Assembly: GCA_964417935.1 (NCBI GenBank)
Contig: CAYQKF010000009.1
Location: 1-64,000 of the forward strand
Direction of reading: 5' to 3'
Length of the DNA: 64,000 nucleotides
DNA from: NIOZ-UU13 sp964417935
GTDB taxonomy: Bacteria; Planctomycetota; Phycisphaerae; Sedimentisphaerales; Anaerobacaceae
The notes under the pieces were generated by a model that saw nothing but the letters and a program-made list of their open reading frames with translations, was not told the origin of the DNA and made no database searches. Below are positions 26,660 to 34,913 of the stretch, piece after piece (within the stretch, counting starts at the first letter, position 1; every line of letters begins with the position of its first letter). The position numbers and the translations under genes were made by a program.

Positions 26660-26734
26660 AATTCCGGGGACACCATACTTAATTCCAGCCGATGTCTGCG
26701 TCCCAAAGCTCCGCAGTAATTCAGCCCAGCCGCT
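26660..26734. repeat. 75-bp direct repeat, left of the STAND gene
   Basis: Starts AATTCCGGGGACACCATACT and ends TTCAGCCCAGCCGCT. A second copy at 29525-29599, in the same orientation, matches at 71 of 75 positions. The two flank the AT-rich NTPase gene. Confidence 0.8.
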
Positions 26735-26822
26735 GTCCTCTATCAAAACCTATCATTATCAAGCACAACTCATCGAAAAATGTACCACCTATGGGGCAGG
26801 CGTAACCCTTTAATTCCCTGTG

Positions 26823-29471
26823 TTAACTGTATTCCATTTTATATTTAAGGAACCTTTGTTTTTCCGTTTCAATATTTATTGATTTTTTGAGTTTTCTTCC
26901 GTCCTTGATGGTATTACTAATGAGTTTTTCATTAATCTTGACAGTTTCAACAATTCGTCGGACGATAGAACTTATTTGATTCTTTGGAAGACTGCTATTA
27001 GTTTCTATTAATTCTATGCTTTCGTTAATTCTATATAAGTTGTTTTCAACTGAAACCTTTTCTGTAAAGCTGGAATCAAAAGAATATTTGTAGAAGTACT
27101 CTGCTAAAATCTCATGACCGAACTTTGAAGTAATGGCCATATCATATAATCTTGACCTAGGATTCTCAAAAATTCTTATTATATCCTGATGCTCCAAATT
27201 TTTTCTAAAGAACTCATACAAGCTTTCTTGATTTTCTCCCCCATTCAAAGTAATAAACCGTGCGTTTTTAAAAACGAATCTAAGTTCATTTATCCTCACA
27301 TCTTTGTTCTTAATCCATTCTAATATTTTGAAAGGAGAAATATTGTGTTCTAAAAAATATGCTGCCAATTTCATTCCGTCTAGCCTTTTAAGAAACCAAT
27401 GAAATTGTGTGAAATAATCATCCTTATCAAGCTTTTCTATTAATTTGGGTGAGCATATGTTCAAAAGTTCTTTGATAGTATTTTGGATTTCATTCTTTTC
27501 GTCTTCATCAGCGTAATAGTAAATGTTCTTAAATACTTCCATAAACTTTACAAAAGAGTATCTTCCTTTGGGATCGTTATTAAAATCATCTGCAAGAATC
27601 CTTATATCAATCTTCTTAAAAAGTTCGTAAGCCTTTTGTGGACTGAATGTATAAAGAGAGTGGAAGAGATAGAATTTGTTGACTAGGAAATAATTGAACT
27701 CTTTATTATGGACTTTGTCAGCAAACGAGTCCAATACTTCATCATCAATTAACCTTTCTATTGAATGACCTTTATAACTTGAGAATGTTTTTAGGACTCT
27801 ATCTAGTCTTTTCCCTAGATAGTTTAAGAGAAAATATTTTTTGACTTGATATACGAATGAATCATTTGCTAATAATTTCTTTAGTATTTCAGGGCTAGTA
27901 AAATGAATGGGCGTAATAATGTAATAGAGGTGATATGGGTATTTTGTAAGATATTCTAAAACTCTAACTTCTTCTGGTTCTGTTAAACCAGAATATTTAT
28001 TCAAAAGAAGCTCAATCACTTCTGCTTTTGTGGAGTGCATTGTGGTGATTACAAATTGAGCTGATTTATTCGCCCACGTTAATGCTTGGTAAGAGAATAC
28101 ATTTTCCTTAACCAGATTATCAAACTGACTTTGCAGGGTAGGATCTTTTTGGATAATATCGTCTAGATAATCTGTTAAAATACAAATTTCATTTTTAGCA
28201 AATGGCAGTAATTTGATTAAGATGTCTTGAGATGTAATTAAATATGGCTCAGTTTTGGAAAAATAGTTAAATGTCGATTCAAAAAAATCATCTTCTTTCA
28301 AACTGAATTCACCACTAAACTCTACAGATTTAAAGAAGATATTCCATAACTCCATATTCCTATACCGAAAAAGAGAATTAGAAATATCGTTTTCCCTTAG
28401 TTCTGAAAGAAAAGTATCACTCATTTCGGATTTGTTAATTTTTGAAAAGAACAGACGTAATAAATGTTCGAAATTGATATATTTTTCTTTAAATACTAAA
28501 AAGGGTACTGCATCAGAAAATAGTTCTTTTATTTCATCTGTAATGTATCTATTCGAGCGCTCAGTTCGAAACAAAAAGACGAGCTTAGGACGAGCGATAG
28601 CATTTTTGATTCGATTAACTATAAGAAAAATTGAATTTGCTTTCTCAACATTATCTTGGCAATCATCTAAAATAAATACAAATTTGTTATTAATGATTTG
28701 TGATTTAAGGATTTCTTTGATATTGTCATTACTTATTTCTCTCAGAGAAACGTGGAAGGCTTTATATCCCTCTTCTTTAAGTTTCTTACTAATCAACAAA
28801 CTGTTGAATGTCTTACCTATTCCTCGTTTTCCTAAAATACAAATTTGTTCATTTCTGTTGAAAAAGCTGAAAAATAGGTTCTTGAAATCGGATGAAAGTA
28901 GCTCCAAATAGTCTGTCTGTTCAGAATTAAAATTATATAGGAAATTGCCTTTTATAACAGCATTGAATTTTTCATCGGCATCTTGTAGATTGTCAATCTT
29001 TGCAATGATAGGAAGCAAATCATATATCAAATGCTTGTATTCGAGATTATTTAAACAATCATTAGCGATGTCATCTAAATAGAATAAGGTTAGCTTATCC
29101 GCAAATCTCTCTAAAATCTCCTTCGCCTCTGCTTCCGTACTTAAATATTTAGTAAAGAAGAATAGTCTCTTTCTGTTGTTCTCAAGTTTTGAAAATTTTT
29201 CGATTTCACTAAGAAGGTATGTTCTGAGATTTTTCGTGGAAGTGGAAGTTATTGAAACATAATAGGTCTGTCTTTCTTCGTTATCCTCAATAATCACGTC
29301 GAATGGCTCATTAGTATATTTTCCAGTCCTTGCATCGAAGCCCCTGTGCTTTGAGAAATATCTTGGTTTTTTGTACGTTGAGAAGATATAATTCTTAATA
29401 AACGTCTCCATGTATTCAGGAGACTCGCATTTTTCTCTGAGGGATTTTATTATTTCGGCCTCGTAGCGCAT
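26823..29471 (-). CDS. STAND-type NTPase, candidate antiphage effector
   Basis: An 882-residue protein. Residues 40-135 form an alpha/beta domain with F-D-V-I-I-E-D and Y-Y-V-S-I-T-S, laid out like a restriction-endonuclease-type fold but without an obvious E-x-K. The NTPase has a Walker A G-K-R-G-I-G-K-T (214-221), a Walker B F-I-L-D-D (267-270) and an Arg-containing F-L-F-R-T-E-R. About 550 residues of helical, repeat-like sequence follow. This is the plan of novel-STAND immune NTPases: effector or sensor, switch, ligand-binding repeats. The gene is strikingly AT-rich against its surroundings and is bracketed by 75-bp direct repeats, which suggests horizontal transfer. Defence is inferred, not shown. 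Confidence 0.65.
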   Translation of the reverse strand: MRYEAEIIKSLREKCESPEYMETFIKNYIFSTYKKPRYFSKHRGFDARTGKYTNEPFDVIIEDNEERQTYYVSITSTSTKNLRTYLLSEIEKFSKLENNRKRLFFFTKYLSTEAEAKEILERFADKLTLFYLDDIANDCLNNLEYKHLIYDLLPIIAKIDNLQDADEKFNAVIKGNFLYNFNSEQTDYLELLSSDFKNLFFSFFNRNEQICILGKRGIGKTFNSLLISKKLKEEGYKAFHVSLREISNDNIKEILKSQIINNKFVFILDDCQDNVEKANSIFLIVNRIKNAIARPKLVFLFRTERSNRYITDEIKELFSDAVPFLVFKEKYINFEHLLRLFFSKINKSEMSDTFLSELRENDISNSLFRYRNMELWNIFFKSVEFSGEFSLKEDDFFESTFNYFSKTEPYLITSQDILIKLLPFAKNEICILTDYLDDIIQKDPTLQSQFDNLVKENVFSYQALTWANKSAQFVITTMHSTKAEVIELLLNKYSGLTEPEEVRVLEYLTKYPYHLYYIITPIHFTSPEILKKLLANDSFVYQVKKYFLLNYLGKRLDRVLKTFSSYKGHSIERLIDDEVLDSFADKVHNKEFNYFLVNKFYLFHSLYTFSPQKAYELFKKIDIRILADDFNNDPKGRYSFVKFMEVFKNIYYYADEDEKNEIQNTIKELLNICSPKLIEKLDKDDYFTQFHWFLKRLDGMKLAAYFLEHNISPFKILEWIKNKDVRINELRFVFKNARFITLNGGENQESLYEFFRKNLEHQDIIRIFENPRSRLYDMAITSKFGHEILAEYFYKYSFDSSFTEKVSVENNLYRINESIELIETNSSLPKNQISSIVRRIVETVKINEKLISNTIKDGRKLKKSINIETEKQRFLKYKMEYS

Positions 29472-29524
29472 TATCCCTTGTCGATTATAACATTACTTTG
29501 CATTATAACAATGTTTATATGGGT

Positions 29525-29599
29525 AATTCCGGGGGCACCATATTTAATTCCAACCGATGGCTGCGTCCCAAAGCTCCGCAGTAATTCAGCCCAGCCGCT
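29525..29599. repeat. 75-bp direct repeat, right of the STAND gene
   Basis: Starts AATTCCGGGGGCACCATATT and ends TTCAGCCCAGCCGCT; 71 of 75 positions match the copy at 26660-26734. The distance between copies is 2865 bp. Confidence 0.8.
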
Positions 29600-30044
29600 A
29601 TTGTGATCTCCTAAAATACAAAAAAATTCTGACCTGTCAAGAAAGAAATGACAAATAAATAGGTATTTTCTTTTCACTTTATACAGTGATTTGACTTAGG
29701 AAACGGTGTACTCAACCGTTATAATCCTTGGATTATCACTTAATTTTGGGCAATTCAATAAACCATTTGCAGCTAAGTTGTGTTCTCTGCCCGGTAAGCC
29801 GCAGAATCCAATCTCTAATCTCTCATCCACTCAAGAATCCGTGCTAATCCGTGTAATCCGTGGTTTTTGCGTTAAAATAGGCAAAATATTAGTGAAAAAT
29901 CAATCAAAAGCGCGGGTACCTTCGAGCAAAAATCAAATTTTTTGAAAAATTTTTAACTGCCTTTCTGACATCGATTTATGATAATCCCGAGTCATGAACT
30001 GAGTACTTTTTTCACATCAAAAGCGCAGGTAGCTCTAATTATAG

Positions 30045-30118
30045 AGGGAGTGTTTTTTTACTCCCTGAGTTTACCCCCGGTGTGTGCTTACTTGCTTTTC
30101 TGCCGGGGGCTACTTTTT
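30045..30118. terminator. Pair of hairpins, the second with a T-run
   Basis: AGGGAGT/ACTCCCT (30045-30066) encloses a T-run in its loop. CCCCCGG/CCGGGGG (30074-30109) is followed by TACTTTTTC. Neither follows a recognised gene on this strand, so the function is uncertain. Confidence 0.3.
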
Positions 30119-30447
30119 CGCCTCCGGCAAAAAGCAGCCAAATACTAAGAGTCTATCCGGATATGTTCTTAGAGCCAGCAGGCCCGAATCCCTGCATGCC
30201 TTAGGCAGGGAACCGTTTTGAACATTTAAATTTGGTTCATCCGGTTAATGCGTAAGTGGACCAAACAGATCAGGGCCTTGGAGCTGTTTGGAGAGAAAAA
30301 TCGTTTGGGCAGAGGCTCAAATTTGGGGCAGGCGGGGGGAAATTTGTGCCTCTGGGGCCCCGAACGATTTTTCTCGATCGTCCGAATCGCCCAATACACC
30401 TACCCATTATTCGGAAGAGCCTTAAATTTGTGTAATTTGGATTCTTG

Positions 30448-30658
30448 CCCGCCTCAGGCGGGTGAATTTAGGATTCTTGTCCGCCGTAGTCTTGACGTAG
30501 GCGGATAGGGCTTAGGATTTCGGATTTATGTCTCAGAGAGTAGCAACTATCATCTGTCGTCTGTCTTCTGTCCTCGGCACCTCTACATCTGTCGAGAACT
30601 CTCTACAAATCAGCTCTTTTTATGCAAAACAAACCCAATCTTGTCCGCCGTAGGCGGA
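30448..30658. repeat. Three GC-rich palindromes (CCCGCC/TCCGCC family)
   Basis: CCCGCC-TCA-GGCGGG (30448-30462), TCCGCC...GGCGGA (30480-30505, with an inner GTA/GTA) and TCCGCC-GTA-GGCGGA (30644-30658). They resemble the palindrome at 6491-6507 and suggest a dispersed REP-like unit. Confidence 0.5.
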
Positions 30659-30664
30659 TTGCAA

Positions 30665-30886
30665 ATGAATGTAAATCCATATAATACAACGGATTATGAA
30701 AATAAATGGCAGCGGAGAGTCCGAAAAAACAAACCCAATTCAAACCCAATCAAAGCCAATTTCCAAAAAGCCAAAATGAATATAAACTCACTTATAACAA
30801 AGGATTACATAAAATATGATGATTTCGCAGTCCGAAAAAACAAACCCAAAACAAACCCAATTTCAAACGGGCCCTTTTTCTGCTAA
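30665..30886 (+). repeat. In-frame 111-bp tandem repeat ('KNKPNSNPI')
   Basis: Two degenerate copies 111 bp apart (ATGAATGTAAAT at 30665, ATGAATATAAAC at 30776), each carrying AGTCCGAAAAAACAAACCCA. Because 111 is 37 codons, the open frame encodes two similar segments containing V-R-K-N-K-P-x-x-N-P-I. A third partial copy (AAACAAACCCAAT) lies near 30626. I recall spurious proteins of this kind in phycisphaeral genomes, so I treat it as a nucleotide repeat that happens to be open, not a gene. Confidence 0.55.
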
Positions 30887-31133
30887 AACAGGCAATTTCT
30901 TCCAAAAAAACTGTGCGAAGGAGGATCGCTTCCAAATACAATGTAAACATACCACAATCCCACTAAAGCATCAAGCTACTCCTTGAAAATTGTACCAGAT
31001 TGAATTAGAGGATATCAGGCGTGAATACGAGTCACATTCAAATAATCCGCATGTATTAAAGCAAGTCTGGCCAGCAGAAATCAGACATTCATAATATAGC
31101 AAAAAGGGCTGTTTCATGTTATGATACAGCCCA

Positions 31134-32555
31134 ATGAATGGACCGGAATCACATCAACAAATATCCCTGTCATTTGATAGGGGAACACTTTTACTTACAG
31201 GCCCAGCCCGTAACCAGTTGTCTGAAACCAGCGGTTCGTGTGTTTGGAGATGGGATACTCGTGTTAGTACCTGGCGCTGTGATGCAATCTACTATGCTGC
31301 GATTCGCAAAGCCTTAGTTGAGCCATTCGGAACATACTTTTTTGATAACGTTATGAAACCTGCTTGTGTTTCCTGGCCCAAGGTAGAACTGCCGAAACTA
31401 AGGCCGGAGCAGACAGAAGCACTTGCAGCATGGAGTCAAGCGGATTGTCGCGGACAGATAATTATGCCAACTGGAACCGGCAAGACAGAAGTGGCTCTTG
31501 CTGCAATGGCTCGAACGAAAACAGCAACGCTGGTAGTAGCGCCGGTTCGGGATTTGATGTACCAGTGGCATCGGCGGATTTTGCGGGCCTTTGATTATGA
31601 TGGTGGCATTGTCGGTGATGGCTTGGCCAATATAAGGCCAATTACGGTAACAACGTATGACAGTGCATATATTCACATGGCTAAGATGGGTGCAGGTTTC
31701 GGGCTGTTGATATTCGATGAAGAGCACCATCTACCAGGCAAATGCCGTCGTGAGGCTGCTATTCTGAGTACTGCTGCTATGCGACTCGGATTGACAGCTA
31801 CACCGCAGCGCTCAGACGGTCTGCATAAGGATTTGGATTGGCTCATTGGTCCGGTTGTTTATGATATGCCATTTAAGCAGGCCGAAGGTTCAACGTTAGC
31901 CAATTTTGATGTCGTGCGTATTCCTGTGGCATTAAACGATAACGAACAGACGACTTATGACCAGTGCAGCCGGGTAATTCGGCACTTTATAACCTCACGC
32001 CGCAAGGAACAATCCGGCTATAGCTGGCAGGATTTGTGTAAGGAATCCGGCAAGGAGCCTCAGGCCCGTAATGCCCAAAAAGCTTATTATCTTAAGCAGT
32101 CTATCGAAAACCGTGCCGCTGAAAAGCTGCGAGTGCTGGAAGATGTTTTCAGGTTACACAAAGGTCAACAAATTCTTGTTTTTGCAGGCTCGAATATAAT
32201 GGCAATTGAAGTGTCTCGACGGTTCCTTGTGCCGACGATTCTGTCTCATACTCGCAAACGTGAACGTCTTGCCGTGCTGGATGGCTTTGCCAAAAGTAAG
32301 TTCGAGGTCCTTGTTGCCAATCGTGTTCTGGATGAGGGAGTTGATGTACCTGAAGCAAAAGTAGCGGTGGTCATTGGTGGCCAAGGTTCAACACGTCAGG
32401 CCAAACAGCGACTTGGCCGGGTTTTAAGAAGGTCCGGCAATATCAGAGCCACTCTATACGAAGTAGTCTGTGAGAATACCAAGGAAGTTCATCGTTCTCG
32501 AAAGAGGCGAAGAAGCGATGCTTACGAGCGAACAATCCATCGTAGAGATTTGTAG
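31134..32555 (+). CDS. XPB/Rad25-like superfamily 2 DNA helicase
   Basis: A 473-residue SF2 helicase. An N-terminal damage-recognition-like region (about 1-85) precedes the motor: motif I M-P-T-G-T-G-K-T (111-118), motif II D-E-E-H (195-198), motif III L-T-A-T-P-Q-R and a motif VI Q-R-L-G-R-V-L-R-R. The D-E-E-H box, short size and partnership with a Bax1-like nuclease downstream point to archaeal/bacterial XPB, an unwinding enzyme for DNA repair. A MNT/HEPN pair lies between helicase and nuclease, all on one strand. The C-terminus is basic. No good ribosome-binding site is seen before the ATG. Confidence 0.82.
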   Translation: MNGPESHQQISLSFDRGTLLLTGPARNQLSETSGSCVWRWDTRVSTWRCDAIYYAAIRKALVEPFGTYFFDNVMKPACVSWPKVELPKLRPEQTEALAAWSQADCRGQIIMPTGTGKTEVALAAMARTKTATLVVAPVRDLMYQWHRRILRAFDYDGGIVGDGLANIRPITVTTYDSAYIHMAKMGAGFGLLIFDEEHHLPGKCRREAAILSTAAMRLGLTATPQRSDGLHKDLDWLIGPVVYDMPFKQAEGSTLANFDVVRIPVALNDNEQTTYDQCSRVIRHFITSRRKEQSGYSWQDLCKESGKEPQARNAQKAYYLKQSIENRAAEKLRVLEDVFRLHKGQQILVFAGSNIMAIEVSRRFLVPTILSHTRKRERLAVLDGFAKSKFEVLVANRVLDEGVDVPEAKVAVVIGGQGSTRQAKQRLGRVLRRSGNIRATLYEVVCENTKEVHRSRKRRRSDAYERTIHRRDL

Positions 32556-32629
32556 CAACCTTTACATTAGACTCCGGATCATTTAGAATACGACAAATAA
32601 AGCCGTAGCTGTTGATGAGGATGTGTTTA

Positions 32630-32953
32630 ATGATGGTTAGTATGAAGCAGATTGAAGCATTGAGCCGACAGATCGTGCGTGAATTTCACCCGGAGCAGGT
32701 TGTGCTGTTTGGCTCATACGCGTACGGCGCAGCTACAAAAGACAGCGATGTGGATTTGCTGGTGGTTATGCCTCATAAAGGCAAAGGATGGCGTCTGGCT
32801 GGTAAAATTCGAGGGTGTGTTCGGCCAAAGTTTCCGCTCGATTTACTTGTACGCAGCCCAGAACAAATACGCCAGCGACTGACTCTGGGCGATTGCTTCC
32901 TGAAGGAAATCGCTGAGAAAGGCAAGGTGCTTTATGAATCCGCTGGTGGATGA
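32630..32953 (+). CDS. MNT-type nucleotidyltransferase (antitoxin of a HEPN/MNT pair)
   Basis: A 107-residue minimal nucleotidyltransferase with the G-S-Y-A-Y-G and D-S-D-V-D-L-L motifs of the pol-beta fold. In HEPN/MNT modules this protein neutralises the HEPN RNase, often by AMPylating it. GAGG lies nine bases before the ATG at 32630; an upstream TTG (32612) and a downstream ATG (32642) are alternatives. It overlaps the following HEPN gene by 20 bp. The catalytic motifs look intact although its HEPN partner is broken. Confidence 0.82.
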   Translation: MMVSMKQIEALSRQIVREFHPEQVVLFGSYAYGAATKDSDVDLLVVMPHKGKGWRLAGKIRGCVRPKFPLDLLVRSPEQIRQRLTLGDCFLKEIAEKGKVLYESAGG

Positions 32954-33320
32954 ATGGGTTGCAAAAGCTGAAGGGGATTTTAACACAGCGCAGCGCGAAT
33001 TACAAGTGGCTGATGTGCCGAACTATGATGCAGTGTGTTTTCATGCCTAGCAGTGCGTAGAAAAATATCTCAAGGCAAAACTGGTGAATGCGGGAATTGA
33101 CTTTGAAAAAACACATGACCTTGGAATTATCCTTGATATGCTTGTTCCGCATGAACCTTCCTGGGAGGAGTTGCGAGAAGATATGGATTCGTTGGCTGGT
33201 TTGGCAGTTGAAGTGCGCTACCCTGGATATTGTGCGGAAGCCCAGGATGCCGCTGAAGCTTTGGAAATTGCCCGCAGAGTTCGCAGGGTAGTACGCCAGG
33301 GGTTTGGATTACCCCAATAG
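32934..33320 (+). pseudogene. HEPN-domain gene with an in-frame amber codon
   Basis: The frame from ATG 32934 to the stop at 33318-33320 encodes a 128-residue HEPN protein, but codon 39 is TAG (33048-33050). HEPN relatives have Q here, in C-F-H-A-Q-Q-C-x-E-K-Y-L-K-A, so a single C-to-T change from CAG explains it. The downstream part keeps H-D-L-x-x-I-L and a Y-P-G motif. It is most simply a nonsense-mutated toxin. Reinitiation at GTG 33084, or readthrough, is possible but unsupported. It overlaps the MNT gene by 20 bp. The longest Bax1 reading frame (TTG 33304) overlaps its end. Confidence 0.8.
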
Positions 33321-33330
33321 GGCCAAGGCA

Positions 33331-34590
33331 ATGCTTACCAGCGAACATGCAATAGTGGAGTTTAAGGCAGGCAGGGCCATTCCCGATCGCCTGACACAAA
33401 GTACACATCGGCATTATATGGAATATGCCGAGAAGATGCTTTACCTTTACCGCAACGGTATCGGCCAACAGCGTCGCCGGCTACATCATCAAATTGAATC
33501 ACTTTTTGCAGATGAGCCGGATTGTCCCGTTCGCCGAATTCAAGCATTTTGCAAACTACTGGATGACAAAAGCACTTTTCAGTCTGACACTAAAGGCAAA
33601 GCTGCAAAATTACGGCTGCAGATTTTCGCCGAGGCTGGGCGTTTCCATCCGCTTGTTAAGCAAGCCGATCGGCTTTTCGAACATGATGAAAAAAGGATAA
33701 AAGCACAGCTTGCAGATAAGCTTGGCTTACCATGGGACCAAATCGAACAAAGTCTCTACTCGGATGTGATAGCTTTCCAGCGGCTGCAGCAATTTGAGGC
33801 TTTCCCCAATGCTTCAGCTTTGCTGTCACGATATAATGTGGCTCAACTTCAGGCCTGTCTCTACAGGGCTGAAACTATGATAGTCTCAGCAACTGATGAT
33901 TTCAAAACCATCCTTCGTTATGCCAAGCTGGCGCATCTTTTACACGATATAGTGCGTTTAGGTCCCTCAAAGTACCGTATTATCTTTTCAGGGCCTGCTT
34001 CGGTATTGCGTGAGACTCGGCGATACGGCGTCAACTTTGCCAAATTTCTTCCAGCCTTACTGGCCTGTAAAGGCTGGAAAATGACGGCATCGGTTAAAAC
34101 TCCCTGGAACAAACCTGCAACACTTACCCTCTCCGACAAAGATGGTTTCACCAGCCATCTGCCATCGCCGGATGAGTTTGATTCGGCTCTGGAAGCCTCT
34201 TTGTCTAAGAAATTCGGTTCCGAACGTAATGGCTGGCAATTATTCCGCGAAGGTGAAATTCTCCATGATCGACAGAAGACTTTTGTTCCGGATTTTACTT
34301 TTCGACATGAAGATGGCACCGAGGTAGTTCTGGAAATCGTTGGTTTCTGGACACCGGAATATCTGGCACACAGGCGAAACACCTTACAGCAATTTCGGCA
34401 TCACAAGATTTTAATTGCTGTTCCGGAGAAATCCCTGCGAGATGGAGCAACCATCGGGAAAAATGTGCTGGTTTACAAAACGGCCTTAAAACTCACACCT
34501 TTAATGGAAGCTCTGGAAAGAATCCGAACTGAAAACGCAACAAAACGCATATTACCTATTCGATGTTCAAAGAAGTATAGAAAAAACTAA
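33331..34590 (+). CDS. Bax1-like nuclease (DUF790), partner of XPB
   Basis: A 419-residue protein of the DUF790/Bax1 family, the nuclease that acts with XPB in archaea and some bacteria. The C-terminal domain has P-D-F (Asp321) and V-L-E-I-V-G-F-W (Glu335), the arrangement of the family's PD-(D/E)xK-like site. It is followed by Y-L-A-H-R-R and the strand I-L-I-A-V-P. The N-terminal 300 residues are helical. Operon order helicase, MNT, HEPN, nuclease is unusual because the two repair genes are normally adjacent. The ATG at 33331 is preferred; a TTG 27 bp upstream would overlap the HEPN gene. Confidence 0.82.
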   Translation: MLTSEHAIVEFKAGRAIPDRLTQSTHRHYMEYAEKMLYLYRNGIGQQRRRLHHQIESLFADEPDCPVRRIQAFCKLLDDKSTFQSDTKGKAAKLRLQIFAEAGRFHPLVKQADRLFEHDEKRIKAQLADKLGLPWDQIEQSLYSDVIAFQRLQQFEAFPNASALLSRYNVAQLQACLYRAETMIVSATDDFKTILRYAKLAHLLHDIVRLGPSKYRIIFSGPASVLRETRRYGVNFAKFLPALLACKGWKMTASVKTPWNKPATLTLSDKDGFTSHLPSPDEFDSALEASLSKKFGSERNGWQLFREGEILHDRQKTFVPDFTFRHEDGTEVVLEIVGFWTPEYLAHRRNTLQQFRHHKILIAVPEKSLRDGATIGKNVLVYKTALKLTPLMEALERIRTENATKRILPIRCSKKYRKN

Positions 34591-34628
34591 AATGCTCAGG
34601 AATATATATATTGATATACCCACATGTT

Positions 34629-34666
34629 GCAGTAAATTTTACTTCAATCGCAGTAAATAATACTGC
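34629..34666. promoter_or_regulatory. Two operator-like palindromes 21 bp apart
   Basis: GCAGTAAATAATACTGC (34650-34666) is a perfect 6-bp-arm palindrome. AGTAAATTTTACT (34631-34643, preceded by GC) is a second one with the same half-site GCAGTA. Their centres are 21 bp apart, two helical turns. They sit just before the winged-helix remnant, so autoregulation by that protein is likely. Confidence 0.6.
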
Positions 34667-34680
34667 ATGGGAACTTATTT

Positions 34681-34845
34681 ATGCTTGATAAATTATTCGG
34701 ATCAAAGTTAAGGGGTAAGATACTATGCTGGCTTTTCCTGCATCCTGACGAACGTTTTTTTATCAGACAGGTGAAAAGCGGGACCGATTCGACAGTCGGC
34801 AGTGAATTGGCAATACTTAGCCCCGGCCGGACTCGTACTTCGTAG
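34681..34845 (+). pseudogene. Decayed winged-helix gene (HTH-nucleotidyltransferase remnant)
   Basis: A 54-codon frame opens with L-D-K-L-F-G-S-K-L-R-G-K-I-L and then H-P-D-E-R-F-F-I-R-Q, as in MarR/ArsR-like winged-helix domains that precede a nucleotidyltransferase in many bacteria. Then D-S-T-V-G-S-E-L-A continues the helix-turn-helix, but the frame ends at TAG (34843-34845), before the rest of the wing. No C-terminal nucleotidyltransferase follows. It is a truncated copy; the palindromic operators upstream survive. Confidence 0.6.
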
Positions 34846-34869
34846 CGAAGTAGCGAAATGCTGCTTCGC
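34845..34869. repeat. GCGAAG...GCTTCGC hairpin
   Basis: GCGAAGTAGC and GCT-GCTTCGC (34845-34854 and 34861-34869) can pair around GAAAT. It lies at the break point of the winged-helix remnant and may mark the event that truncated it. Confidence 0.4.
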
Positions 34870-34913
34870 AGAGTAGGATTGATAGCCCATTTTAAGATTT
34901 CCCTGCTGCTATA

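Larger units (their letters stand above)
29600..31133. other. Gene-poor, repeat-rich stretch
   Basis: About 1.5 kb without a credible gene. It holds the phrase 'aatccgtg' repeated with short spacing near 29838-29862, hairpins at 30045-30066 (AGGGAGT/ACTCCCT) and 30074-30109 (CCCCCGG/CCGGGGG, followed by CTTTTTC), GC-rich palindromes of the TCCGCC family at 30480-30505 and 30644-30658, another at 30448-30462 (CCCGCC/GGCGGG), and a 111-bp translated repeat (30665-30886). It looks like a graveyard of small repeats next to an insertion. Confidence 0.5.

Noticed and set aside
30248..30508. 86-codon frame in the repeat-rich stretch
   Set aside because: It runs through GC-rich palindromes and has protein-like composition nowhere; no ribosome-binding site.
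33048..33050. Recoding of TAG as an amino acid
   Set aside because: All other genes in the window use TAG, TAA and TGA as normal stops, so a single nonsense mutation is simpler.
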